Shown: one piece after another, positions 1 through 13,660 of the stretch
How the letters are laid out: the number at the start of each line of letters is the position of its first letter
Numbering within the stretch: the stretch's first letter is position 1
NCBI GenBank assembly: GCA_028583605.1
Contig: CM053337.1
Coordinates: forward strand, 19,219,694-19,283,693
DNA from: Dastarcus helophoroides
Taxonomy: Eukaryota; Arthropoda; Insecta; Coleoptera; Bothrideridae
Length of the DNA stretch: 64,000 bases
Direction of reading: 5' to 3'
The notes under the pieces: generated by a model
What the model was told of the DNA's origin: nothing
The model's database searches: none
What the model saw: only the letters and a program-made list of their open reading frames with translations
Made by a program: the position numbers and the translations under genes

Positions 1-2704
1 ACGTTTTTAAAAGAAAGTTATAACAAAATTTAGACTGTTAAATACCTGAAAAAACCAATCTTACCTAAACCTTACTTAAACCTGATTTAAAAGATGATTT
101 AAGATAATTTGCACAGTGAAATGTCTAAAAAATTTAACTCAACTAATTTCAAAGATGTTTTAGGAAAATGTGCACGTTTAACGTTTTTTAAAGAAAGTTT
201 TAACAAAATTTGCACCGTGAAATGCCTGAAAAAAACCAACTTAACCTAACTCAGTTGACTTAAAAGATGATTTAAAAAAATTTGAACGGTGAAATGTCTA
301 AAAAAGCCTAACTCACCTGATTTCAAAAACTTTTTACAAGAATTTGCACGTTAAACGTTTTTTAAAGAAAGTTTTAACAAAATTAAGACAGTGAAATGCC
401 TAAAAAAACCCAATCTTACTTTAACCTGCTGATTTAAAAGATGATCTAGGAAAATTTGCACAGTGAAATGTCTGACAAATATAACTCAGTTAATTTAAAA
501 AAAGTTTTATTAGAATTTGCACGATTAACGTTTTTTAAAGAAAGTTTTAACAAAATTTGCACCGTGAAATGCCAAAAAAAATCCAACCTTATCTAACTCA
601 GTTAAATTAAAAAATAATTCAAAAAGTTTGCACGGTGAAATGTCTGAAAAAGCCTATTTCAGCTAATTTCAAAAACGTTTTATAAGAATTTGCACGGTAA
701 ACGTCTTTCAAAGAAAATTTTGACAAAATTTTCAACCGTAAAATGTCTAAAAAATTCCAATTTATTTTAACCCAGATGACTTAAAAGATAATTTAATAGA
801 ATTTACACGGTAAAATGTCTGAAAAATCTAATTTAGTCGGTTTAAAAAAGTTTTAAAAAGAATTTCCACAGGACACGTTTTTTAAAGAAAGTTTAAACAA
901 AATTTGCACCGTGAAATGCCTGAAAAAAACCAACCTTACCTAACTCAGTTGATTTAAAAGATGATTTAAAAAAATTTGAACGGTGAAATGTCTAAAAAAG
1001 CCTAACTCACCTGATTTCAAAAACGTTTTACAAAAATTCGCACGCTAAACGTTTTTTAAAGAAAGTTTTAACAAAATTAAGACAGTGCAATGCCTGAAAA
1101 ACTCAATCTTACTTAAACCAGTTGATTTAAGAAATGATCTAAGAAAATTTGCACCGTGAAATGTCTGACAAATATAACTCAGTTAATTTAAAAAATGTTT
1201 TATTAAAATTTGCACAATTAACGTTTTTTAAAGAAAGTTTCAACAAAATTTGCACCGTGAAATGCCAAAAAACCCAACGTTATCTAACTCAGTTAAATTA
1301 AAAAATAATTCAAAAAAATTTGAACAGTGACATGTTTGAAAAAGCCTATTTCAGCTAATTTCAAGAACGTTTTATAAGAATTTGCACGGTAAACGTCTTT
1401 CAAAGAAAATTTTGACATAATTTTAACCGTAAAATGTCTAAAAAAATTCCAATTTATTTTATCCCAGCTGACTTAAAAGATAATTTAATAGAATTTTTAC
1501 GGTAAAATGTCTGAAAAATCTAATTGAGTCGGTTTAAAAAAGTTTTAAAAGAATTTTCACAGGTAACGTTTTTTAAAGAAAGTTTTAACAAAATTTGCAC
1601 CGTGAAATTTTTGGAAAACCTTAACCTAACTTAACGCAGCCAATTTAAAAAAAAAATTAAAAGAATTTGCACCGTGAAATGTCTGAAAAACCAAACTTAG
1701 CCGATTTAAAAGATGTTTTAACAGAATTTGTACGGTAAACGTTTTTCAAAAAAAGTTTTAACAAAATTTGCACCGTGAAATGCCTGACAAAACCCAACCT
1801 AATCTAACCCAGTTGATTTAAGAGATGATTCAAAAAAATTTGCACAGTGAAATGTCTTAAAAACCCTATCTTAGCTAATTTTAAGAACGTTTTATAAGAA
1901 TTTGCACAGTAAACGTCTTTCAAAGCAAGTTTTAACAAAATTTAAACCGTGAAATGTCTGAAAAACCCCATTTTATTTTAACCTAGCTGACCTAAAAGAT
2001 GATTAAAAAGAATTTACATAGTAAAGTGTCTAAAAAATTTAACCCAGTTGATTTAAAAGAAGTTTTAAAAGAATTTGCACAGTTAACGTTTTTTAAAGAA
2101 AGTTTTAACAAAATTTACACCGTGAAATCTCTGAAAAAATCTAATCTAACAGCGCAGCTAATTAAAAGAAATTCGCACGGTGAAATGTCTGAAAAATTAA
2201 ACTTAGCCAATTTTAAAAATGTTTAAAGAGAATTTGCACACCCAACGTTATTCAAGGAAAGTTTTAACAACATTTGCACCGTGAAGTGCCTGAAAAAACC
2301 CAACCCAATCTAACTCAGTTGATTTAAACAATGATTCAAAAAAATTTGCACGGTGAAATGTCTGAAAAAGTGTAGCTCGACTAATTTTAAAAACGTTTTA
2401 AAAGAATTTGCATGCTATACGTTTTTCAAAGAAAGTTCTAACAAAATTTAGACCGTGAAATGCCTAAAAAACCCGATCTAACTTAACCTTGCCTATTTAA
2501 AAGATGATTTAAAAGAATTTGTACGATAAAATGTCTGAAAAATCTAACTCAATATAAACGATGTTTTAAAAGAATTTGCACGATTAACTTTTTTTAAAAA
2601 CAGTTCTAACAAAATTTCGACCGTTAAATGCCTGAAAAAATCTAATCTAACTTAACCCTGCTGATTTAAAATATGATTTAAAAGAATTTGCACTGTGAAG
2701 TGTC
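1..2704. repeat. 173-bp satellite, left block
   Basis: The landmark TTTTTTAAAGAAAGTTTT recurs at about 186, 359, 533, 870, 1,052 and 1,226, spacing near 173 bp. Each monomer holds two or three related subunits built on AATTTGCAC(G/C)GTGAAATG, followed by TGAAAAA and a CTAA(C)T-rich spacer. Copies differ by many point changes and small indels, so the array is old. No gene is supported. Confidence 0.9.
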
Positions 2705-2725
2705 TGAAAAAAAAAAAAAAAAAAA

Positions 2726-3169
2726 GAAAACAACGTAAAAGTAGTGTACACAGCCAATAACAGTCTCCGCAATAATTTGGGTAATGCTAAAGATAAATTG
2801 GACAAGCTTGAGAATTCCGGAATTTACGAAATAAGCTGTAACAATTGTAATTTATCATATGTTGGACAGACAAAGAGATCCATTAAAACCATATTTAAAG
2901 AACATATCGCTCATTTTAGATACAATAGAGAAGAAAAATCAAGTGTCGCCCTACATACGATAAATACAGGACACAAAATTAACATTGAAAATTTAAAATT
3001 GTTAAGATCGGTCACAAATAGCAGAGAACTTGATGCATATGAAACAATTTGTATCAATCAGAGGCCAGTTACCCTTAACGGAGATAAAGGACCATTGGCG
3101 GCCTCCAGTTTATTGAAGGCTATTTGTGGCAGGTCAAAATTGCATGCACCAGATGTGTTAAACAATTAG
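2726..3169 (+). pseudogene. GIY-YIG endonuclease domain of a Penelope-like element (partial)
   Basis: The frame reads NNVKVVYTANNSLRNNLGNA, then KDKLDKLENSGIYEISCNNC, YVGQTKRS and FKEH. These are the C-terminal hallmarks of Penelope-like polyproteins: the KDKL linker, GIY, a Cys pair, Y-V-G-Q-T and an EH motif. The position before FKEH that is usually Arg in this family is Ile here (SIKTIFKEH), so the nuclease is probably inactive. A TAG ends it at 3,169. There is no native ATG; the upstream frame runs into the A run. In intact elements this nuclease nicks the target for reverse transcription. Confidence 0.82.
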
Positions 3170-3260
3170 AAATAGGAAAGAAAGCAAAAGACCGCCAGTA
3201 TCGATTTGAATCTCAATGCAGATGACGTCGATGCATCTTTTGCTAATCGTTTAAGATTAG

Positions 3261-3304
3261 TGCGCTTGAAAAATGCCAGTTCTGCTGGCGAAATACGTAT
3301 CGCG
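3261..3304 (+). other. Hammerhead-like hairpin at the 3' end of the Penelope-like element
   Basis: TTGAAAAAT is followed by stem GCCAG/CTGGC (loop TTCTG), then GAAA, a palindromic TACGTA and a CGCG that can pair with the GCG before the core. The order (outer stem, TGA-A core, stem, GAAA, short palindrome) equals that of the dispersed family elsewhere in the window, with different stem bases. Confidence 0.5.
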
Positions 3305-3394
3305 TAATTATTTATTTAATTGCCGATGTGGTAAAGGGGTGAAACCTTCTTTGGACTTAATTACAAGCCACAGTGTTTAGTTCAGTGCTTTAGT

Positions 3395-6300
3395 AACTAA
3401 CTAAGTTGATTAAAAAGATGATTCAAAAAAATGTGCACGGTGAAATGTCTGAAAAAGCCTAATTTGGCTGATTTCAAAAACTTTTTAAAAGAATTTGCAT
3501 GCTAAACTTTTTTTAAACAAAGTTCTAGCAAAATTTAGACCGTGAGGTGCCTGAAAAACTTAATATAACTTAACCGTGCTTATTAAAAAAATGATTTAAA
3601 AGAATTTGCACGGTGAAATGTCTGTAAAATCTAACTCAGTCAATTTAAAAGATGTCTTAAAAGAATTTGCACGATTAAAGTTTTTTAAAAAAAGTTCTTA
3701 CAAAATTTACACCGTGAAATGCCTGAAAAAATCTAATCTAACTTAACCCTGATCATTTAAAAGATAAATTAAAAAAATTTGCATGGTGAATTTAACTCAG
3801 ACAATTTAAAAGATGTTTTAAAAAAATTTGCACGATTGACGTTTTTTAAAGAAAGTTAAAACAAAATTTGCACCGTGAAATGCTTGGAAAAACCTAACCT
3901 AACTTGAAAAACCAAACTTAGCCAATTTAAAAAATGTCTTAACAGAATTTGTACGGTAAACATTTTTCAACGAAAGTTTTAACCAAATTTGCACCGTGAA
4001 ATGCCCAAAAATACCCAACCTAATCTAACTCAGTTAAATTAAAAGATAATTTAAAAAAATGTTCACGGTGAAATGTCTGAAAAGCCAATTTTAGCTAATT
4101 TCAAGAACGTTTTATAAAAATTTGCACGGTAAACGTCTTTTAAAGAAGGTTTTAACAAAATTTTGACCGTAAAATGTCTGAAAAACTTCAATCTATTTTA
4201 ACTCAGATAATTTAAAAGAATTTACATGGTAAAATGTTTGAAAAATCCAACCCGGTCAATTTAAAAAAAGTTTTAAAAGAATTTGCACAGTTAACGTTTT
4301 TTAAAGAAAGTTTTAACAAAATTTGCACCGTGAAATCTTTGGAAAAATCTAACCTAATTTAACGCAGCCAATTTAGAAGATGATTTAAAAGAATTTGCAC
4401 GATAAAATGTCTAAAAAACCAAACTTAGCCGATTTAAAAGATGTTTTAACAAAGTTTGCCCGTAAAATGCCTAAAAAAACCCCACCTAATCTAACTTAGT
4501 TAAATTAAAAAATGATTCAAAAAAATTTGCACGGTGAAATGTTTAAGAAGCCTATTTCAGCTTATTTCAAGAACGTTTTATAAGAATTTGCACAGTAAAC
4601 ATCTTTTAAAGGAGGTTTTAACGTAATTTGGACCGTGAAATGTCTAAAAAACCCCAATTTATTTTAACCGAGCCGACTTAAAAGATGATTTATTAGAATT
4701 TACACGGTGAAATGTTCGAAAAATCTAATTTAGTTGATTTAAAAAAGTTTAAAAAAAATTAACACAGTTAGCGTTTTTTAAAGAAAGTTTTAAGAAAATT
4801 TGCACCGTGAAATCCTTGGAAAAACTTAAGCTAACTTAACGCAGCCAATTAAAACAAAGACTTATAAGAATTTGTTCAATGAAATGTCTAAACAATTAAA
4901 CGTAGCCAATTTAAAAGATGTCTTAACAGAATTTGTACGGTAAACGTTTTTCAAAGAAAATTTTAACAAAATTTGCACCGAAAAATGTCAAAAAAAACTC
5001 AACCTAATTTAACTCAGTTCATTCAAAAAATAATTCAAAAAAATTTGTACGGTAAAATGTCTAAAAAAGCCTATTTCAGATAATTTCAAGAACGTTTTAT
5101 AAGAATTTGCACGGTAACCGTTTTTCAAAGAAAGTTTAAAAAAATTTTCACCGTCAAATGTGTAAAAAATTTTAATTTTTCTTAAATCAGCTGATTTAAA
5201 AGAATTTAAACGGTAAAATGTTTGAAAAATCTAACCCAGTCAGTCACAGTTGCACCGTGAAATCCTTATAAAAACCTAACCTTACTTACCGCAGCCAATT
5301 TAAAAGATGATTAAAAAGAATTTGCATGCTGAAATGTCTAAAAAACTAAACTTAGTCAATTTAAAAAGTTTTAACAAAATCTGCAGGCTTAACATATTTA
5401 AAAAGAAGTTTAAGCAACATTTTCACCGTGAAATGCCTGAAAAAACCTAATCTTACCCAACTCAGTTAAGTTAAAAGATGATTGAAAAGAATTAGCAGAG
5501 TAAAATGACTAAAAAACCAATTTAAAAGATGTTTTAACAAGATTTGCACGCTTAATGTTTTTTAAAAAAAGTTTTAACGCAATTTGCACCGTAAAATGCC
5601 TGACAAAACCCCATCTAATCCAACTCAGTTAATTTAAAAGATGTTTCAAAAAAATTCGCACGGTTAACGTTTTTAAAAGGAAGTTTTAACAAAATTTGCA
5701 CCGTGAAATGCTTAAAAAAACCCTATCTAATTTAACTCAGTTGAATTAAAAGATGATTCAAGAAAATTTGCACGGTGAAATGTCTGAAAAGGCTTATTTC
5801 AACTAATTGCAAAAATGTTTCATAAGAATTTGCACAGCAAAGAAAATTTTAACAAAATTTTAACCGTGAAATGTGTGAAAACCCCAATTTATTTTAACCC
5901 AGCTAATTTAAAAGAATTTACACGATAAAATGTTTAAAACATCTAACCCTGTCAAATTAAAATAAGTTTTAAAAGAATTTGCACAGTTAACGTTTTTTAA
6001 AGAAAGTTTTAACAAAATTTACACCGTGAAGTCGTTGGAAAAACCTAACCTAACTTAACGCAGCCAATTAAAAAAAAGATTTAAAAGAATTTGCACGGTG
6101 AAATGTCTGGAAAATCAAACTAAGTCGATTTAAAAAATGTTTTAACAAAATTTGCACACTTAACGTTGTTCAAAGGAAGTTTTAACAAAATTTTCACCTT
6201 GAAATGTCTGAAAAAACCCAACCTCATCCAACTTACTTAATTTAAAAAAAGATTTAAAAGAATTTGCACGGTAAAATATCTGCAAAAGCCTAAAATTTGC

Positions 6301-9300
6301 ACGGTAAAGGTTTTTCAAAAAAAGTTTTAACAAAATTTGCACCGTGAAATGCCTGGAAAAATTCAACCTAATCTAACTCAGTTAAACTAAAAGATGATTT
6401 AAAAAAATGTGCACGGTGAAATGTCTTAAAAGGGCTATTTTAGCTAATTTCAAAAACATTTTATAGAAATTTGCACACTAAACTTCTGTCAAAGAAGATT
6501 TTAATGAAATGTTGACCATAAAATATCTTAAAAATTTTAATCCATTTTAACCCAGCTCATTTAAAAAATGATTTAAAAGAATTTACATGGTGAAATGTTT
6601 AAAAAATCTAACCCAGTCAATTTAAAAAAAAGTTTTTAAAGAATTTGCAAAGTTAACGTTTTTTAATGAAAGTTTTAACAAAATTTTCACCGTGAAATCC
6701 TTGGAAAAACCTAACCTAACTTAACGCAGCCAATTCAAAAAAAGATTTAAAAGAATTTGCACGGTAAAATGTCTAAAAAACCAAACTTAGTCAATTTAAA
6801 AGATGTTTTAACAAAATTTGCGCACTTAACGTTGTTCAAAGAAAGTTTTAACAATATTTGCAACGTGAAATGCCTAAAAGACCCCAACCTAACCCAGTTT
6901 AGTTAATTTAAAAACAGATTTAAAAGAATTTACACGGTGAAATGTCTAAAAAAGCCTAACTCAACTAATTTCAATTATGTTTTAACAGAATTTGCATCGT
7001 AAAAGTTTTTTAAAGAAAGTTTTAACAAAATCTTGACCGTTAAATGACTAAAAAACCAAACCTTATTTACCACAGATGATTTAAAAGAATTTGCACGGTG
7101 AAATGTATAAAAAAACTAAACTCAGCCAATTTAAAAGATGTTTTAACAAAATCTGCACGTTTTTTAAAGAAAGTTTTAACGCAATTTGCACCGTGAAATG
7201 CCTAAAAAAACCCCATCTAATCCAATGCAGTTAATTTAAAAGATGTTTTAAAATAATTCGCACGGTTAACGATTTTAAAAGGAAGTTTTAACAAAATTTG
7301 CACCGTGAAATGCTTAGAAAAACCCAACTTAAGTTAACGCAGCCAATTTAAAAGATGATTTGAAAGAATTTGCACAGTGAAATGTCTGAAAAACCAATCT
7401 TAGCCAATTTAAAAAATGTTTTAACAGAATTTGCATATTTAATGTTTTTTTAAAAAAAGTTTTAGAGAAATTTGCATCGTGAAGTACCTAAAAAACCCAA
7501 CCTAATTTAACTCAGTTAATTTAAAAAATGATTTAAGTGAATTTGCACGATTAAATGTTTGAAAAAGCCTCATTTAGCTGATTGTAAGGACGCTTGAAAA
7601 TAATTTGCACAGTAAAAGTTTTTTAAAGGAAGTTTTAACAAAATTTGAACCGCGAAATGCCTGAAAAAACCAATCTAACTTAACCCAGCTAATTTAAAAG
7701 ATAATTTAGAAGAATTTGTACAGTGAAATTTGAAAAATTTAACTCGGTCGATTTAAAAGAAGTTTTAAATAAATTTGCACAGTTAACGCCTTTTAAAAAA
7801 AGTTTTAACGAAATTTGGATCGTAAAATGCCTGAAAAAACCAAATTATTTAGAAGAATTTGAACGGTAATCGTTTTTTAAAGGAAGTTTAAACAAAATTT
7901 GTTCGGTTAAATGTCTAAAAAAAATCTAATCTGACCTAATGCTGTCTATTTTAAAAGCTTATAAACGTGTTCAAACGATCCATAGTTGTAATAGAAACAA
8001 TTTACAAGAAGTTTTCACGAAATGTGAACGGTGAAATATCCAAAAAAACCTAGCCTAAGGTAACCCAGACGATTTAAAAGAATGTACACGGTAAACGTTT
8101 TTCAAGGAAAGTTGTAACGAAATCTACAGGCTGAAATGTCTAAAAAAATTTAACCTTAACTAACTTTAGCTCATTTAAAAGATGATTTTAAAGAATTTAC
8201 ACGGTGAAATGTCTGAAAAAACCTAACCCAGCAGTTTTCAGGGACGTTTTCAAAGATCTTGCACGGTAAACGTTTTTCAAAAGAAGTTATAACAAAATTG
8301 GGACCGTAAAGTGCCTGAAAAAATTCAATCTAACTTAATCCAGTTAATTTAAGAGAAATTTAGAAGAATTTGCACGGTGAAATGTCTAACAAATTTAACT
8401 CAGTCGATTTAAAAGAAGTTTTAAATGAATTTGCACGGTTAACGCTTTTTAAAGAAAATTTTACCAAAATTTGCACTGTGAAATGCGTGGTTAACGTAAC
8501 CTAATTTAACACAGCAAATTTAAAAGATGATTCGAAAGAAGTTGCACGGTGCAGTGTCTAAAAAACCAAACTAAGCTCATTAAAAAGGTGCACGCTTAAC
8601 GTTTCAAAGAAAGTTTTAACAAAATTTGCACCGTGAAGTGCCTGAAAAAACCCAACCTAACCTAACTTAGTTGATTTAAAAGATGATTCAGAAGAATTTG
8701 CACGGTGAAATGTCTCAGCTGATTTCAAGGACATTTTAAAACAATTTGCATGTTCAATGTTTTTCAAAGGAAGTTTGGACAAAATTTGAACCGTGAAATG
8801 CCTGAAAAAGTTTAAAGGAATTTGCACGGTAAACGGGCTTCAAAGGAAGTTTTAGCAAAATTTGTCCAATGAGATGTCTAAAAAAAAAACTTATTTGACC
8901 TAATGCTATTTTAAGAACGAAATTTGCACGGTAAAATGTCTAAAAAACCTCAATTTAATCCAACCCAGCTAATTTAAAAGATGATTTAAAATTATTGACA
9001 CGGTGAAATGCGTAAGAAACCTAACCTAACTCAGCTATCAGCTAATTTGAAAAATAGTTTAAGAAATTGCATGAATAGCGTTTATCAAAAGAAGTTTTGG
9101 CGAAATTGCACGGTGAAATGTCAGAAAAAACCTTACCTTACCCAATTCTGCCCATTTTAAATGCTGATTTGAAAAAAGTTGCACGATTAGCGTTTTTCAA
9201 ACGAAATTGTAACAAAATTTGCACGGTGAAATATCTAAAAAAACTCAACCTAATCCAACCCGGCTAATTTAAAAGATGATTTAAAATTATTGGCACGGTG

Positions 9301-9800
9301 AAATGTGTAAAAAAACCTAACTTTACTCAGTTAATAAAATGTTTTAAAAAAATTGCATGGTTAACGTTTTTCAAAGGAAGTTTTAGCAAAATTTTCACGG
9401 TGAAATGCCTGAAAAAATCTTACCTTACTTAACTTTACCCATTTTACAAGCTGATTTAGAAAAAGTTGCAAGGTAAGCGTTTCTCAAAGAAAGTTTTAAC
9501 AAGATTTTCACGGTGAAAAAACCTTACCTTACCCAACTCTGCCCATTTTAAAAGCTGATTTGGAAAGAGTTGCACGGTAAGCGTTTTTCAATGAAAGTTG
9601 TAACCAAATTTTCACGGTGAAATGTCTGGAAAATACTTATCTTACCCAACTCTGCCCGTTTTAAAAGCTGATTTGGAAAGAGTTGCACGGTAAGCATTTT
9701 TCAAAGAAAGTTGTACCCAAATTTGCACGTTAAAATGTCTAAAAAAATCTAATATAACCTAGCCTAACCAAGGTTAAAGATGATTTTAAAGAATTTTCAC
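3395..9800. repeat. 173-bp satellite, right block
   Basis: Same family as the block before the Penelope-like insertion. From about 7,750 on, copies become more divergent and shorter-spaced, with variants such as GTAAGCGTTTTTCAAAGAAAGTTG and CTTACCCAACTCTGCCC around 9,100-9,700. The array fades out near 9,800. No gene is supported. Confidence 0.9.
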
Positions 9801-10640
9801 GGGTTAACGTTTTTCAAACATAGTCACAATAAAAATAATTTACAAAGAGTTTACTCACTGTGACGCCAGAGAAGCTATCAAGGTAATAGTCGAAATTTTG
9901 AGAAACAAGTTAGAATTGAAGTTTTCTGGAATTCTCGTCTTTTTGCAAAAATTCAGCATTTTCAAAACATATTTTTCAAAATTTTCAAATAAGGATTATT
10001 TTAAATATTTTTACTTTTATATCAAAATATCTATCAAATTTTGAGAAAAAGACGAAGTTTGATAAACAAGTCGTAATTTGCAGAAAGACGAATTGAAAAA
10101 AATTGAAATTTTCAGAAAAAGTCATTTGAGAAATGACGAAATTCTGTAAAAAAACGAATTTCGTTTCAGGACTCAAAAATTCAACATGTTTCTCTCACTA
10201 TCTAGTTTTTGTTGCAAGGTTCTGGCAGTATTTTCGAAACTCTCAATTTAATCTTAAAATGTTTATGTTTACTCGACTTTAAATTTGAAAAATTCGTCTG
10301 ACTACCACATTTCTAAAAATTGTTTTTTCTATATTTAAGTGTGTTCTACCCATGTTTTAACACATGCTCAATTAAATTTATTATAAAAAGGTATTGGTTT
10401 TTTATTTAGTGTTTAATAATTATTCAAAATTGGATCGCAGCTTTGGGATAAATAAAACTTTTTATAATTTATTAATTTGCAACACTTTTTATCAAGTTTT
10501 ATTTTCACTGATGCAATTATTTAGTTTTATATTTTTTAAGTACAAAATCTAAAAATGTTATATTAATGACTCGTTTATTTAAATCTTATTTTCTTCCACT
10601 AGGAGCTTTCCTATAAAACTTATATAACAAAGAGAGATAA
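9801..10640. other. Non-satellite AT-rich spacer
   Basis: This joins the 173-bp satellite to the GAAATTTC array. It contains short A- and T-runs and scattered GAAATTTC-like words up to about 10,170, then plain AT-rich sequence. No coding exon, RNA gene or clear mobile element was recognised. Confidence 0.5.
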
Positions 10641-13600
10641 TCTGAGTTCGAAATTTCTGGAAAAATAGTCGATATTTTTAGTTTAAAGCCGAAATTTCGA
10701 GAAAAATGTCGAAATTTCGATATTAAGGTTAAAATTTCGAGAAAAAAGTCGATATTTGAGAAAAAAGTCTAAAATTAAGAAAAAAAAACGAAATTTCGAG
10801 GAAAAATAGTTGAACTTTTCAGATTAAGGCCGAAATTTCGAGAAAAAAGTCGAAATTTGAAAATAACGCCGAAATTTCGAGCAAAAAGTTTAAAATTGAG
10901 AAAAAAAAAACGAAATTTCGAGAAAAAAGTCGAACTTTTCAGATTAAGCCCGAAATTTCGAGAAAAAAGTTGAAATTTCAAAATAACGTCGAAATTTCGA
11001 AAAAAAGTCGAAATTTCGAAATATTTCGAGCAAAAATTCGAAATCTGAGAATAACGTCGAAATTTCGAAAAAAAAGTAGAAATTTCGAAATATTTCGAGC
11101 AAAAAGACGAAATTTCGACAAAAAAGTCGAAATTTCGATATTAAGGTTAAAATTTCGAGAAAAAAGTCGATTTTTGAGAAAAAAGTCTAAAATTAAGAAA
11201 AAATAACAAAATTTCGAGAAAAAAGTCGAACTTTTCAGATTAAGGCCGAAATGTCGAGTAAAAAGTCGAATTCGATAAAAAAAGTCGAAATTTCGAGAAA
11301 AAGTCGAAATTTCGAAGTATTTCGAGCAAACGTCGAAATTTCGAGAAAAAGTAGAAATTTCTAAATATTTCTAGCAAAAAAAACAAAATTTCAAGAAAAA
11401 AAAGTCGAAATTTGCGAAAAAAAATCGAAATTTCGATAAAGAAAGGTCGAAATTTCGATAAAAAAAGGTCAAAATTTTGAGTATAAAGTCCAAATTTTTA
11501 GAGAAATGTCGAAATTTCGATATTTAGGTTAAAATTTTGAGAAAAAAGTCGATATTTAGGAAAAAAGACTAAAATTGTGAAAAAAAAAGAAAATTCGAGA
11601 AAAAAGTCGAACTTTTCAGATTGAGGCCGAAATTTCGAGAAAAAAGTTAAAATTTAAAAATAAATAAATAAATCGAAATTTCGAGAAAAAGTCAAAATTT
11701 CGAAATATTTCGAGCAAAAATTCGAAATTTGAGAATAACGTCGAAATTTCGAGAAAAAAGTAGAAATTTCGAAAGATTTCGAGCAAAAAGACGAAATTTC
11801 GACAAAAAAGTCGAAATATTGATATTAAGGTTAAAATTTCGAGAAAAAAGTCGATATTTGAGAAAAAAATCTAAAATTGAGAAAAAAAAAACGAAATTTC
11901 GAGAAAAAAGTCAAACTTTTCAGATTAAGGCCGAAATTTCGAGAAAAAAGTCGAAATTTGAAAATAACATCGCAATTTCGAGAAAAACTCGAAATTTCGA
12001 AATATTTTGAGCAAACGTCAAAATTTCGAGAAAAAGTAGAAATTTCTTAATATTTCGAGCAAAAAGACGAAATTTCGAGAAAAAAAGCCGAAATTTGCGA
12101 AAAAAATCGAAATTTCGATAGAGAAAGGTCGAAATTTCGATAAAAAAGGTCAAAATTTTGAGTATAAAGTCGAAATTTTGAGAGAAATGTCGAAATTTCG
12201 ATATTAAGGTCAAAATTTTAAAAAAAAGTCAATATTTTCAGATTAAGGTCGAAATTTCGAGAAAACAGTCAAAATTTCGAGAAAAAGTCGAATTTTCTAG
12301 AGAAAAAGTCGAAGTTTGAGAAAAACGTACGTCGAAATTCCGAGAAAAAAGTCGAAATTTTGAGAAAAAAGTCGAAATTTGAGAAAAAAGTCGAAATTTC
12401 TAGAAAAATAGTCGACATTTTGAGTTTAAAGCCTAAATTTCGAGAAAAATGTCGAAATTTCGAAATATTTTGAGCAAGCGTCAAAATTTCGAGAAAAAGT
12501 ATAAATTTCTAAATATTTCGAGCAAAAAGACGAAATTTCGAGAAAAAAAGTCGAAATTTGCGAAAAAAATCGAAATTTCGATAAAGAAAGGTCGAAATTT
12601 CGATAAAAAAGGTCAAAATTTTGAGTATAAAGTCGAAATTTTGAGAGAAATGTCGAAATTTCGATATTAAGGTCAAAATTTTTAGAAAAAGTCAATATTT
12701 TCAGATTAAGGTCGAAATTTCGAGAAAACAGTCACAATTTCGAGAAAAAGTCGAATTTTCTAGAGAAAAAGTCGAAGTTTGAGAAAAACTTAAGTCGAAA
12801 TTCCGAGGAAAAAGTCGAAATTTCGATAAAAAAGTCGAAATTTGAGAAAAAAATCGAAATTTCTAGAAAAATAGTCGACATTTTGAGTTTAAAGCCTAAA
12901 TTTCGAGAAAAATGTCGAAATTTCGATATTAAGGATAAAATTTCCAGAAAAAAGTTGATATTTGAGAAAAAAGTCTAAAATTGAGAAAAAAAAACGAAAT
13001 TTCGAGAAAAAAGTCGAACTTTTCAGATTAAGGCTGAAATTTCGATGAAAAAGTCGAAATTTGAAAATAACGTCGAAATTTCGAGATATTTCGAGCAAAA
13101 ATTTGAAATTTGAGAAGAACGTCGAAATTTCGAGAAAAAGTAGAAATTTGGAAATAATTCGAGTAAAAAGACGAAATTTCGAGGAAAAAAGTCGAAATTT
13201 GCGAAAAAAGTCGAAATTTCGATAAAAAAGGTCGAAATTTTGAGTATAAAGTCGAAATTTTGAGAGAAATGTCGAAATTTTGCGAGAAATGTCGAAATTT
13301 CGATATTAAGGCCAAAATTTCGAGAAAGAAGTCGAAATTTGAGAAAAAAAAACGAAATTTCGAAAAAAAGGGCAAAATTTCGAGAAAAAAAATCTAAATT
13401 TCGGGAAAAAAGTCGAAATTTCGAGCTTAAAATCAAAATTTGAGAAAAAAAGTTGAAATTTCTTAAAATGACATTTTTTTAATCGATGTCTTTGCCTTTG
13501 TAACATTTCGAAAAAGTGAAAATTTCCAGAAAAAAGTCAAAATTTCCAAATAGAGTCGAAATTTTGAGAAAAAAGTCGAAGTTTGAGAAAAAAAAAGTCG

Positions 13601-13660
13601 AAATTTCTAAACACATAAACACAACATTTTTTTAATCGATGTCCTTTCTACGCCTTTGTA
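10640..13660. repeat. Short-period GAAATTTC array, purine-rich on plus strand
   Basis: Units of about 18-24 bp of the type GTCGAAATTTCGAGAAAAA are repeated over 3 kb. The core TCGAAATTTCGA is a perfect 12-bp palindrome. Longer blocks of about 400-450 bp are also repeated (for example around 12,000 and 12,480, sharing AAAAGACGAAATTTCGAG). The open frames here on both strands are Phe/Ser/Arg/Lys-only by-products. Confidence 0.9.

Larger units (their letters stand above)
2705..3394 (+). mobile_element. 5'-truncated Penelope-like retroelement inserted in the satellite
   Basis: The sequence changes abruptly from satellite to non-satellite DNA after an A run (2,707-2,725), carries a GIY-YIG coding piece and a 3' region, and satellite resumes near 3,395. 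The coding part begins in the middle of the protein with no reverse transcriptase upstream, so it is a dead 5'-truncated copy. The 3' region includes a hairpin at 3,261-3,304. Confidence 0.8.

Noticed and set aside
10775..13506. Many open frames of 60-137 codons on both strands, rich in Phe, Ser, Arg and Lys
   Set aside because: They are translations of the 18-24 bp GAAATTTC repeat; frames exist on both strands at once and show no domain or splice pattern.
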